Origin: Kutzneria sp. CA-103260
GTDB taxonomy: Bacteria; Actinomycetota; Actinomycetes; Mycobacteriales; Pseudonocardiaceae
Length of the DNA: 64,000 nucleotides
Reading direction: 5' to 3'
Assembly: GCF_018263855.1 (NCBI RefSeq)
Contig: NZ_CP073318.1
Coordinates: 8,866,001-8,930,000, forward strand
Shown here one piece after another: positions 1 to 7,297 of the stretch. Numbering within the stretch: the stretch's first letter is position 1; the number at the start of each line of letters is the position of its first letter. The notes beneath the pieces were generated by a model. The model worked only from the letters and a program-made list of their open reading frames with translations. It ran no database searches and had not been told where the DNA came from. Made by a program: the position numbers and the translations under genes.

Positions 1-516
1 CAGGTCGGGGCCACCATCACCCACCGGGTGCTGGCCAAGCTGTTCGAGGACCGGGGCGTGCTGCTGGACCGCACCATGCAGCTCAACGTCGGCGGCAACA
101 TGGACTTCAAGAACATGCTGGAGCGGGACCGGCTGGAGTCGAAGAAGATCTCCAAGACCCAGTCGGTGACCTCCCAGGTCGACCGCGACCTGGGAGCCCG
201 CAACGTGCACATCGGCCCCTCCGACTACGTGCAGTGGCTGGACGACCGCAAGTGGGCCTACGTCCGCCTGGAGGGTCGGGCCTTCGGCGACGTGCCGCTC
301 AACCTGGAGTACAAGCTGGAGGTCTGGGACTCCCCCAACTCCGCCGGCATCATCATCGACGCCGTCCGCGCCGCCAAGATCGCCATGGACCGCGGCATCG
401 GCGGCCCGATCCTGTCCGCCTCCTCCTACTTCATGAAGTCGCCGCCGGAGCAGTACTCCGACTCCGAGGCGCACGACGCCGTGGAGAAGTTCATCCGCGG
501 CGAACTGGAGCGCTAG
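1..516 (+). CDS. ino1: Inositol-3-phosphate synthase, C-terminal part (cut by window start)
   Basis: This frame is open from base 1 and encodes the last 171 residues of myo-inositol-1-phosphate synthase, the cytosolic NAD-dependent enzyme that turns glucose 6-phosphate into inositol 1-phosphate, the entry step to mycothiol and phosphatidylinositol in actinomycetes. Family stretches visible are LNVGGNMDF, SKTQSVTSQ, the segment ending VPLNLEYKLEVWDSPNSAG, and the C-terminal GPILSASSYFMKSPPEQ. The full protein is about 360 residues in actinobacteria, so roughly half lies upstream. Its TAG stop shares a CTAG palindrome with the stop of the opposite-strand gene. Identification is firm; the upstream context is not visible. 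Confidence 0.95.
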   Translation, partial: QVGATITHRVLAKLFEDRGVLLDRTMQLNVGGNMDFKNMLERDRLESKKISKTQSVTSQVDRDLGARNVHIGPSDYVQWLDDRKWAYVRLEGRAFGDVPLNLEYKLEVWDSPNSAGIIIDAVRAAKIAMDRGIGGPILSASSYFMKSPPEQYSDSEAHDAVEKFIRGELER

Positions 517-1259
517 AAGCCGCCATGCGGTGACCGGTCCAGGCAGCAGGTGAGCCAGTCGAACAGTTCGCTGCGTGCCTCGGACACGTACGACGACGCC
601 GGTGGATGGTCGGCGTCGAACCATCGCCCGAGCACGATCACGGCGACGCGTTCGGCGCCGGCCAGCCGTAGCCGGGCGGCCGCGGACTGGGCGTTCGCCC
701 CGGTTGTCCAGGTGTCGTCTACCAAGAGCACCTGTAGACCGGTCAGGTCGTCGTCGGTGTCGAAGCGGTCCGGGTCGAGAACTCGGTTCCCGCGGTTCGC
801 ACCGACGCGAAGCAGATCGCGGTAGCGCTGACTGGTTTGCCCGATGGTCCGGCTGAGCATCGTGCTCAGTGGATGCGGATCGAGTCCTCTGGTGCTGGGC
901 ACCGAGGTCACGACGTCGAAATGCGGCACACCGCAGGCTGCGGCGACACACCGCTCATGGGTGCGGAGGTAGTTCGCCAACACCGCAGCCAGTCGGCGCT
1001 GCTTCTCTTTCCGCACCGCCTCGCGGGGAGAGCGCTTGTACTGGTGGAGGTCATCGGCGAACTGCTCGCCGGCGAAGGCCATCGATATCGGCACGACGAT
1101 GTCGGCCAGCGGATCGGCCGTCGTCTCGCGGTGCGAGTTGCATCGATAGCACCGCCGGTGTGGCCCGGACACGTCGCGATGGCAGGTCGCGCACACGCCA
1201 GGGCTGGATGGCGGCACGGGCACAAGGATGTTTCGGTAACTCTCAGCCAACCAGGACAA
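513..1259 (-). CDS. ComF-like phosphoribosyltransferase with N-terminal zinc-finger-like region
   Basis: A 248-residue protein of the type I phosphoribosyltransferase fold. The PRPP-binding loop is clear around residues 177-190, with paired acids D181 and D182 followed by TWTTGANA. Ahead of it lie two CxxC pairs (C23/C26 and C37/C40), as in ComF/ComFC competence proteins; a basic stretch follows at residues 75-90. The gene starts 5 bp after the DprA-like gene on the same strand, so the two are very probably one transcript. ComFC proteins act in natural transformation, and DprA/phosphoribosyltransferase pairs also occur as candidate phage-defence modules. Which role applies here is inference. 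Its stop shares CTAG with ino1. Confidence 0.8.
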   Translation of the reverse strand: MSWLAESYRNILVPVPPSSPGVCATCHRDVSGPHRRCYRCNSHRETTADPLADIVVPISMAFAGEQFADDLHQYKRSPREAVRKEKQRRLAAVLANYLRTHERCVAAACGVPHFDVVTSVPSTRGLDPHPLSTMLSRTIGQTSQRYRDLLRVGANRGNRVLDPDRFDTDDDLTGLQVLLVDDTWTTGANAQSAAARLRLAGAERVAVIVLGRWFDADHPPASSYVSEARSELFDWLTCCLDRSPHGGF

Positions 1260-1264
1260 CGGAC

Positions 1265-2146
1265 TCAGACCTGGACCATCTCCGCGGTCAGTTCGCCGAG
1301 CACACGGAGCAGGTGCTCAGGACCTTCCAGCACGGTCGTGTTCGGCCGGTTGGCCAGGTCGACCGCCCACTCGTTGACCAGCACCTCGGGCAGCAGGAAG
1401 ACATGCCGGCCGTGCTCGACGGCGATTCGGGCCTGGATCCGCGCGCCGCTGTGCTCCCCGGCCTCGACGACGACGGTGGCGATGCTGCATCCACTCATCA
1501 CCGCGTTGCGCATCGGGAACTGGTGTTTCGCCGGGCCGGCGTCCGGCCAGAACTGGGACAGCACCGCACCGGTCCGGGCGATCTCGTTCTGGAGTTCTCG
1601 GTTCTCCGCTGGGTAGCACTGCCGCAGGCCGGTACCGACGACGGCGACCGTGCGGGTGCCGGCGTCGATCGCGGCGCGGTGCGCAGCGGTGTCGATGCCG
1701 GCGGCGAGGCCGCTCATCACCGTGAAGCCGTTGTTCGCCAGGATGCTGGCCACGGCCCTCGCACGGCGCAGGCCGGCGGCGCTGGCCTGCCGGCTGCCGA
1801 CCACCGAGACCGCTGTGACGTCCTCGGCATCGAGCATGCCGTGGTAGGTCAGGAACGGAGGGCGCTGGTGCACCAGCATCAACTGCACTGGGTAGTCCTG
1901 GTCCAGGACGGTGGCCACGCGGATGCCCTCTGCCAGCCAACTGTCGATCTCGTCGGCCGTTTGCCTCAAACCCGCGTCCAGGTCACGGTCGACATGGTCC
2001 AGGGTCGGGGTGCCGGGGGCGACGAGATCGTCCAGGATTTCCAGCGCCGAACCGGCTTCTTCGACGGCAGCCGTCACTGCCGCCCAGCCACGATCGCTGT
2101 GCCGTAGTGCGAGCAGCAATGCCGCCTGCTCGAGGTTGTCCGCCAC
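1265..2146 (-). CDS. DprA/Smf-like Rossmann-fold protein (compact paralogue)
   Basis: A 293-residue SMF/DprA-family protein. Canonical DprA loads RecA onto incoming single-stranded DNA. Hallmarks: VVGSRQ at 115-120, SGLAAGIDTAAH at 145-156, VVGTG with YPAENREL at 169-185, and FPMRNAVMSG at 210-219. A short helical region precedes the Rossmann domain. The protein ends soon after it, with no room for the winged-helix domain that many DprA proteins carry. It is not in the usual chromosomal dprA neighbourhood (rnhB, Mg-chelatase-like comM, xerC) but leads a two-gene operon with the downstream phosphoribosyltransferase. It is therefore probably a specialised paralogue. It is transcribed divergently from the DJ-1-like gene across a 96-bp gap. 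Confidence 0.82.
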   Translation of the reverse strand: MADNLEQAALLLALRHSDRGWAAVTAAVEEAGSALEILDDLVAPGTPTLDHVDRDLDAGLRQTADEIDSWLAEGIRVATVLDQDYPVQLMLVHQRPPFLTYHGMLDAEDVTAVSVVGSRQASAAGLRRARAVASILANNGFTVMSGLAAGIDTAAHRAAIDAGTRTVAVVGTGLRQCYPAENRELQNEIARTGAVLSQFWPDAGPAKHQFPMRNAVMSGCSIATVVVEAGEHSGARIQARIAVEHGRHVFLLPEVLVNEWAVDLANRPNTTVLEGPEHLLRVLGELTAEMVQV

Positions 2147-2242
2147 CAGCTCATCCTAGTCGAACGCGAGTTCGATCCGCTCGTGCGGACGTCCGTACAC
2201 AGTAACTAGTGTCGCCCAATCGGGTGCTGGCAGGATGGGCGT

Positions 2243-2953
2243 GTGCGGATCCTGATGCCCCTGCCGGATCACGACTTCGACGTCACCGAGGTGGCGGTGC
2301 CGTGGCGGCTGCTGACCGACGCGGGCCACCAAGTGGTGTTCAGCACGGAGCGGGCCGGCGTGAGACCGGAGGCGGATCCGCGGCTGCTGACCGGGGTGAT
2401 CTTCGGGCAGCTGGGGGCGGAGCCGGAGCCGAAGCGGTTCTACCAGGAGCTGACGGCTGATCCGGGGTTCGCGGCGCCGATCGCGTGGGAGGCGATCGAG
2501 CCGGCGGACTACGACGGGCTGATCCTGGCCGGGGGGCATGCCCCGGGCATGCGCCAGTACCTGGGCAGCGAGCTGCTGCAGGCGAAGGTGGCGGAGTTCT
2601 GGGGGCTGGAGCGGCCGGTCGGGGCGATCTGTCACGGCGTGATCGTGCTGGCCCGGGCGGGTGTGCTGGCCGGCCGGCGCACGACGTGCCTGCCGAAGTA
2701 CATGGAGCGCATGGCCTACTTCTCCACGGCGTGGCGGCTGGGCCGCTACTACCGGACGTACCCGGCGTACGTCGAGGACGAGGTGCGCGAGACCGGCGCG
2801 ACGTTCGAGAAAGGCCCGGTCACGACGGCGAGAGGCACGGCGACCGACGACGGCCCGGCCTTCATCGTGCAGGACGGTAACTACCTCTCGGCCCGCTGGC
2901 CGGGGGACGCTTACCTGTTCGCGCGCCGGTTCGATCAGCTGTTGACGACCTGA
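2243..2953 (+). CDS. DJ-1/PfpI-family glutamine amidotransferase-like protein
   Basis: A 236-residue protein of the DJ-1/PfpI superfamily, which includes protein deglycases, chaperones and cysteine hydrolases. The nucleophile elbow is GAICHG with C130 followed by H131, preceded by the LILAGGHAPGM strand-turn at 93-103. The family start MRILMPLPDHDFD fits the GTG codon at 2243. It has an extra segment before the elbow compared with PfpI, typical of Hsp31-like members. Its TGA is separated by one base from the GTG of the next gene, an SGNH hydrolase, so the two are translationally coupled. Substrate unknown. Confidence 0.82.
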   Translation: MRILMPLPDHDFDVTEVAVPWRLLTDAGHQVVFSTERAGVRPEADPRLLTGVIFGQLGAEPEPKRFYQELTADPGFAAPIAWEAIEPADYDGLILAGGHAPGMRQYLGSELLQAKVAEFWGLERPVGAICHGVIVLARAGVLAGRRTTCLPKYMERMAYFSTAWRLGRYYRTYPAYVEDEVRETGATFEKGPVTTARGTATDDGPAFIVQDGNYLSARWPGDAYLFARRFDQLLTT

Positions 2954-2954
2954 C

Positions 2955-3926
2955 GTGCGAGAGGTCTGGCTCGACCCGGACGATGCCCAGTTGAGCTGGG
3001 ACGGCCTGGTCGAACTTCGACGTGCCGGCGAGTGGTGGCAGCCGTGGCGGCTGCGGGCCGGCCGGATCCCGACGGCGCGGCTGGCCGAGCTGGCCCGGAT
3101 GCCGGCGGGCGTGCGGGTGGGCATGCGCACCGACGCCCGCCTGTTATCGATGCCGCTGTTCGGCGACCCGGACTACTCCTCGCCGGTCGACGTGCTGGTT
3201 GACGGCCAGTTGGCGCACCGGATGGCGGTCAAGCCGGGCGAGCAGGTGCTGACGGTGGCGTTGCCGGGCCAGCCGGCGAACGTCGACGTGTGGCTGCCCA
3301 ACTACGGCCGCACCCGGGTGGGCCGCCTGCGGCTGGCGGCGCACAGCATGGTCCGGCCGGTCAGCCGCACCGGCCCGCACTGGGTGGCCTACGGCAGCGC
3401 GATCACGCAGTGCCGGCTGGTGGACGGCCCGAGCCAGACCTGGACCGCGGAGGTGGCGCGCCGGCACGGCTGGCGGCTGACCTGCCTGGGCTTCTCCGGG
3501 GAATGCCACCTCGACCCGGTCGTCGCGCACACGATCCGTGAACAGCATCCCGACCTGGTCACGCTGGGCGTCGGCCTGGACATCCACCACGCGGCGAGCT
3601 TCAGCCGGCGCACGCTCGGCCCGGCGCTGGAGGCGTTCCTGGACGTGCTGGCCGACCAGCCGATCGTGGTGATCACCCCACCGCTGGCCCCGGCCCGCGA
3701 GCAGGTGGTCAACGCGGTCGGCCTGACCCTGGCCGACATTCGCGGCCTGGTCGCCGAAGCGGCCAGCGGCGTGAGCGTGATCGACGGGCGCGACCTGGTC
3801 TACGCCGATCTGGTGGTGGACGGCCTGCATCTCGGCCCGGACGGCTACCAGTCGCTGGCCGAGCGGATCTCCCCGCTGCTGACGGCGGAACTGGGTCAGA
3901 AGCCGGCGGAGGCGTACTCGGCGTAG
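2955..3926 (+). CDS. SGNH/GDSL-type hydrolase
   Basis: A 323-residue hydrolase. An N-terminal beta-rich region (about 1-135) precedes an SGNH domain. The nucleophile block reads WVAYGSAIT with S148 (a GSAIT variant of GDS), the second block is FSGECH around 180-185, and the catalytic Asp/His pair is in DGLHLGPDGY (D289, H292). There is no signal peptide, so it probably acts in the cytosol as an esterase or deacetylase; the substrate cannot be read. It is co-translated with the DJ-1-like gene upstream. Its last 31 bases overlap the end of the convergent secreted protein gene. Confidence 0.78.
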   Translation: MREVWLDPDDAQLSWDGLVELRRAGEWWQPWRLRAGRIPTARLAELARMPAGVRVGMRTDARLLSMPLFGDPDYSSPVDVLVDGQLAHRMAVKPGEQVLTVALPGQPANVDVWLPNYGRTRVGRLRLAAHSMVRPVSRTGPHWVAYGSAITQCRLVDGPSQTWTAEVARRHGWRLTCLGFSGECHLDPVVAHTIREQHPDLVTLGVGLDIHHAASFSRRTLGPALEAFLDVLADQPIVVITPPLAPAREQVVNAVGLTLADIRGLVAEAASGVSVIDGRDLVYADLVVDGLHLGPDGYQSLAERISPLLTAELGQKPAEAYSA

Positions 3927-4876
3927 GCGGTCGGCGGGGCGACGTCGACCCGGCTGCACTCGGTGTTGCCGGCCCGGGTCTTGGGCCACTGCGTCAGGTA
4001 GTAGATCTGCCGGCCGGTCTTGCGGGCCGCCTGGGCGAAGCCACGGGCGGCGTCCTGGTCGTTGTAGTACGCCTCGCCGATGATGACCGGCTGGGTGGTG
4101 AGACCCTGCTGCCGCAGCTGCTGGTCGTTGTAGGTGAACAGGTTGGCCTCGTCGCCGTAGATGTGCAGGTCCACAATGGACGGTGGCTTGTCGCCGTACA
4201 TCTTGCCCACGTTGAGCACCTGGCCCGGATCGTTGCCGTCGATGGAGAAACCGACGGTGTCGGCGCGGCCGAACTTCGTCGTGTACGCCTGCCACAGCTG
4301 CTGGTCGTAGCGCAGCACCAGGGGCTCGTTGCCGGAGGCGGTCAGTTTGCCGCCGAGGTCGAGGTGGAACGGCAGCCCGGCGGCCGCGACGATCGGGTGC
4401 AGCGACTGGATCAGCTGCCAGTTCTCCTCGTACAGCGACTCCTGCCAGGACGACCAGGTGCGCGGATCGTTGCCGTCGGAGGGATGCAGCACGACGGTGA
4501 CCTCGGCGAAGCCGGCCTGCTTGACGTCGGCCAGCAGCCCGGCGAGGTTCTCCTGGCCCTGCGGCGGCAGGCGTCCGTCGGTCGAGTCCATGGCGGTGCC
4601 GTCGTCCGGGCCGTGGTGGTGGTAGATGCCGATGGACAGCCGGTTCTGGCCGGCGTGCTTCATGCCGGCCAGCTGGTAGGCGATGATCGTCGGTGCCTTG
4701 TTGAACGCGTCGACCACCTGGTACGGCTGCCGGTAGCAGCCGTCGAGGTAGTAGTAGTCGTAGTTGGAGCCGCCGGAGACGGCCGGCGGCGGTGCGACCG
4801 GATCGGCCCAGGCCGGGACGGCCGACGTCGTGGCGAGCAGGATGACCGCCGCGACGACCAGTGTCCGGGTGCCCAT
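3896..4876 (-). CDS. Secreted protein, possibly a glycoside-hydrolase-like barrel
   Basis: A 326-residue exported protein. The ATG at 4876 is preferred over an in-frame start 51 bases upstream: it gives a good signal peptide (MGTRTLVVAAVILLA, cleavage near AWADP) and has a G-run ribosome site just ahead. The mature part has alternating strand/helix segments such as RLSIGIYHHH, EVTVVLHPSDGND, GFSIDGNDPG, VDLHIYGDEAN and VIIGEAYYND, reminiscent of a beta/alpha barrel glycoside hydrolase with acidic residues at strand ends. I cannot assign a family. It converges on the SGNH hydrolase gene with a 31-bp overlap. Confidence 0.6.
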   Translation of the reverse strand: MGTRTLVVAAVILLATTSAVPAWADPVAPPPAVSGGSNYDYYYLDGCYRQPYQVVDAFNKAPTIIAYQLAGMKHAGQNRLSIGIYHHHGPDDGTAMDSTDGRLPPQGQENLAGLLADVKQAGFAEVTVVLHPSDGNDPRTWSSWQESLYEENWQLIQSLHPIVAAAGLPFHLDLGGKLTASGNEPLVLRYDQQLWQAYTTKFGRADTVGFSIDGNDPGQVLNVGKMYGDKPPSIVDLHIYGDEANLFTYNDQQLRQQGLTTQPVIIGEAYYNDQDAARGFAQAARKTGRQIYYLTQWPKTRAGNTECSRVDVAPPTAYAEYASAGF

Positions 4877-4990
4877 GACGGAAACCCCCCGTCCGGTCGC
4901 GCCTGTGCTCTCTGTCGAGCCTCGCACCGCCGCCGGGATTCCACCGGCGCACGGCCGCCGATTTCACCGCTTCGGGTGGGTTTGCGCTGG

Positions 4991-5326
4991 TTAGGCCGCG
5001 TGATCGCAGGTGGAACAGGTGCAGTCGGCGCAGGTGCAGTTCGCGCACGAGTCGGCGCAGTTCCCGCACTGGCAGCTGGCGTGGTTGCACGTGGCGCAGG
5101 TGCAGTCCGCGCACGTGCAGTTCGCGCAGGAATCGCTGCAGTTGGCGCAGGCGCAGGTCGTGCACTCGTCGTAGTGCACGCCGTCGCCGGCGTTGTGCTC
5201 GCGGTGCACGTGGCCGTCGTGCAGGTAGTCCACGTGATCGGCGTGGACCACGGCCTCGTGTCCGCAGCCCGGGCCGTGAGTGTGTCTGTGCTGCTCAGCC
5301 TGCCTGTGCTCGGTCACCGTAGTCAT
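4991..5326 (-). CDS. Metallothionein-like Cys-rich protein with His-rich N-terminus
   Basis: A 111-residue protein with 20 cysteines and about a dozen histidines. Residues 1-53 are His/Asp-rich (HRHTHGPGCGHE, DHVDYLHDGHVHREH). Residues 55-107 are a dense cysteine array that is a 27-residue tandem duplication: C60, C63, C67, C70, C72, C75, C77, C80 and H82 recur at C87, C90, C94, C97, C99, C102, C104, C107 and H109. This strongly suggests metal binding (Zn, Cu or Cd) in the cytosol. The ATG at 5326 follows an AT-rich stretch with little room for a leader, so the transcript may be leaderless. Small His-rich proteins like the N-terminal half occur widely in actinobacteria; I do not recognise this fusion. 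Confidence 0.75.
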   Translation of the reverse strand: MTTVTEHRQAEQHRHTHGPGCGHEAVVHADHVDYLHDGHVHREHNAGDGVHYDECTTCACANCSDSCANCTCADCTCATCNHASCQCGNCADSCANCTCADCTCSTCDHAA

Positions 5327-5404
5327 GTAGAGATGCTCATATGCGCACCTGTGCACGACCATCCGAAGCAGAGCCGTTCGCCCGAACGAGTTAGCTTGGG
5401 GATC

Positions 5405-6088
5405 ATGACCTCTCGACCGACCGCCCTGATCACCGGCGCGTCCCGTGGCATCGGCGCCGCCGTCGCCGCTGCCCTGGCCCCCACCCACCATCTGCTGCTC
5501 GGCGGCCGCGACGTCGAGGCGCTCAAGGCCGTCGCCGCGCAGCTCCCGTCGGCCAGCCCCTGGCCGGTCGAGCTCACCGACCCCGACGCCCTCGCCGAGG
5601 CCACCTCCGCCGTCGACCGCCTGGACGTGCTCGTGCACAGCGCCGGCGTGGCCACTCTCGGCTCCCTGGCCGAGACCCCCGTCGAGGTGTGGCGGTCCAC
5701 CCTGGAGATCAACGTCGTCGCCGTCGCCGAACTCACCCGCCACCTGCTCCCCGCCCTGCGCGCCGCCGGCGGCCAGGTCGTCCTGATCAACTCCGGCGCC
5801 GGCCTGAACGCCAACCCGAACTGGGGCGCCTACGCCGCCAGCAAGTTCGCCCTCCGCGCCTTCGCCGACGTCCTGCGTGCGGAGGAGCCCGCGCTGCGGG
5901 TCACCAGCGTCTACCCCGGCCGGACCGCCACCGACATGCAGCGCGAGATCCGGGAGAGCGAGGGCAGCGCCTACTCCCCGAACGACTACCTGACCCCCGA
6001 GACGGTGGCCCAGGCCGTCGCCTTCGCCCTGCTCGCGCCGGCCGACGCCCACGTCAACGAGATCAACGTGCGCCCCCGCCCGCGCTAG
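5405..6088 (+). CDS. Short-chain dehydrogenase/reductase
   Basis: A 227-residue SDR oxidoreductase. The N-terminus carries the nucleotide-binding TGASRGIG motif, followed by HSAGVA (the NNAG equivalent), a serine in LINSGAG and the catalytic YAASK. Length and pattern match short classical SDRs. The ATG at 5405 has GGGG nearby as a ribosome site; in-frame upstream codons run into the divergent metallothionein-like gene and are not convincing. The TAG stop directly abuts the first copy of the dispersed intergenic element. The substrate cannot be deduced. Confidence 0.85.
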   Translation: MTSRPTALITGASRGIGAAVAAALAPTHHLLLGGRDVEALKAVAAQLPSASPWPVELTDPDALAEATSAVDRLDVLVHSAGVATLGSLAETPVEVWRSTLEINVVAVAELTRHLLPALRAAGGQVVLINSGAGLNANPNWGAYAASKFALRAFADVLRAEEPALRVTSVYPGRTATDMQREIRESEGSAYSPNDYLTPETVAQAVAFALLAPADAHVNEINVRPRPR

Positions 6089-6191
6089 TTGTCCACAGCC
6101 CCCGACTTGTCCACATCTGGATCTTCACGCACCTCGGGACCCCCGCCGCTGAGTAGGCTGGCAGCGGGGCCGGCCCCCGGGTGGGTGGGGG
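6089..6191 (+). repeat. Dispersed intergenic element, copy A (paired DnaA-box-like motifs)
   Basis: Copy A of an element seen three times here. It begins with TTGTCCACA (6089-6097), repeated at 6107-6115 exactly 18 bp later. TAGGCTGG follows at 6154-6161, then a GGGGCCGGCCCC palindrome and a G-rich tail ending at 6191. The other copies are at 27357-27461 (minus strand) and 60143-60249, with the same 18-bp box spacing and TAGGCTGG one base further along. TTGTCCACA matches the high-GC actinobacterial DnaA box. TAGGCT could also serve as a -10 element. Function unknown. Confidence 0.75.
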
Positions 6192-6304
6192 CGTGTAGGT
6201 CGCCGGGCAAGTCGAGCGAATGGGCTGGCGCGAGGGACGTGTTGGCGCCAGTTGTCGATCCGCGAAATTCAGCGACGAACAGCCACGTCGCCGGCGAAGA
6301 TCGA

Positions 6305-7213
6305 TCAACCGACGACATCCCTGGATGCGGCCGTTCGGTGGACGTGGGTGTCGAGTAGGTCGAGCAGCCTGATCACGGCGGGGTTGTCGGCGACGGCGTG
6401 GCGGACGCGGAGGGAGATGGTCCGCCGCGGGGTGGGGTTCACGATGGGCACGGCGACGGTCGACTCGGGCAGGGCGCCGAGGCCGAGACGGGGGATCACG
6501 GTGATGCCCATGCCCTCAGCCACGAACCTGATGGCGGTCGGGTAGTCCTGGGTCTCGATGTGGAAGGCGGGGCTGAAGCCGGCGGTCGAGCAGGCGTCGA
6601 GCAGCGCCTGCCGGCAGGGGCCGCGGGCGACGTCGTTGTCGACCCAGGCCTCGTCGCGCAGCTCGACCAGGTCCACCTGGTCACGAGCGGCCAGCGCGGA
6701 GCTGCTGGGCACGACGGCGAGGTAGGGCTCGGTGAGCAGCTCGCGCACCCGATAACCCCTGGTCTCGCCGAACTCGGCGCCGGCGACGAAGATCTCGACG
6801 TCGGGTGGCCCGGCGTCGGCGCCGACGAGCTCGATCAGCCGCAGGTCGAGGCGGAGGCCGGGGAACTCGCGGGCCAGAGCGGCGACGACGGGCGGGATCC
6901 AGACGGCCCCGGCGGAGGCGAAGTAGCTCACGGAGAGGGCGCCGACGCGGCCGGCCCGCAGGTCGGAGACCACCGACTCCAGCTCGGCGAGCCGTTCGAA
7001 GACCCGCGCGGCATGGGCGGCCACGGTGCGGCCAGCGACGGTCGGCTCGATGCTCCGGCCGGCGCGCTGGAACAGGGTGAGCCCGGTTTCCTTCTGGAGC
7101 GCGGTGATGTGCTGGCTGATCGCCGACGGGGTGTAGCCGAGGTTCGTCGCGGCGCCGCGGATCGATCCGTCCGCCACGACCGCGCGCAGCACGCGGAGCC
7201 GGTGAATGTCCAC
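6305..7213 (-). CDS. LysR-family transcriptional regulator
   Basis: A 302-residue LysR-type regulator. Residues 1-60 form the winged helix-turn-helix (MDIHRLRVLRAVVADGS, GYTPSAISQHITALQKETG, LFQRAGRSIEPT). The rest is the periplasmic-binding-like effector domain. It is transcribed away from the EamA exporter gene, with 84 bp between the two starts. The usual LysR arrangement would make that exporter its target, with an operator in the gap; this is inference. The reading frame is intact and full length. Confidence 0.9.
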   Translation of the reverse strand: MDIHRLRVLRAVVADGSIRGAATNLGYTPSAISQHITALQKETGLTLFQRAGRSIEPTVAGRTVAAHAARVFERLAELESVVSDLRAGRVGALSVSYFASAGAVWIPPVVAALAREFPGLRLDLRLIELVGADAGPPDVEIFVAGAEFGETRGYRVRELLTEPYLAVVPSSSALAARDQVDLVELRDEAWVDNDVARGPCRQALLDACSTAGFSPAFHIETQDYPTAIRFVAEGMGITVIPRLGLGALPESTVAVPIVNPTPRRTISLRVRHAVADNPAVIRLLDLLDTHVHRTAASRDVVG

Positions 7214-7297
7214 ACCCCCAACAGTACAGTCGGGCTGAACAATACGGCGTCCGATTCTCGCTTGTGCTTACGTTTCGGGCGGGTCATCGTCGGAGGT

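Noticed and set aside
1265..2146. The housekeeping dprA of the chromosome
   Set aside because: Neighbours are not rnhB, comM or xerC and the protein lacks space for a winged-helix tail; not excluded absolutely without the rest of the genome.
3144..5165. 673-codon open frame on the minus strand
   Set aside because: It runs antisense to the SGNH gene and out of frame with the secreted protein; the composition is Arg/Pro/His-rich, as expected for a high-GC shadow frame.
6089..6115. Replication origin, because of two DnaA-box-like sequences
   Set aside because: Only two boxes, no dnaA/dnaN genes, no AT-rich unwinding region, and the same pair recurs at two other sites, so it is a dispersed element.
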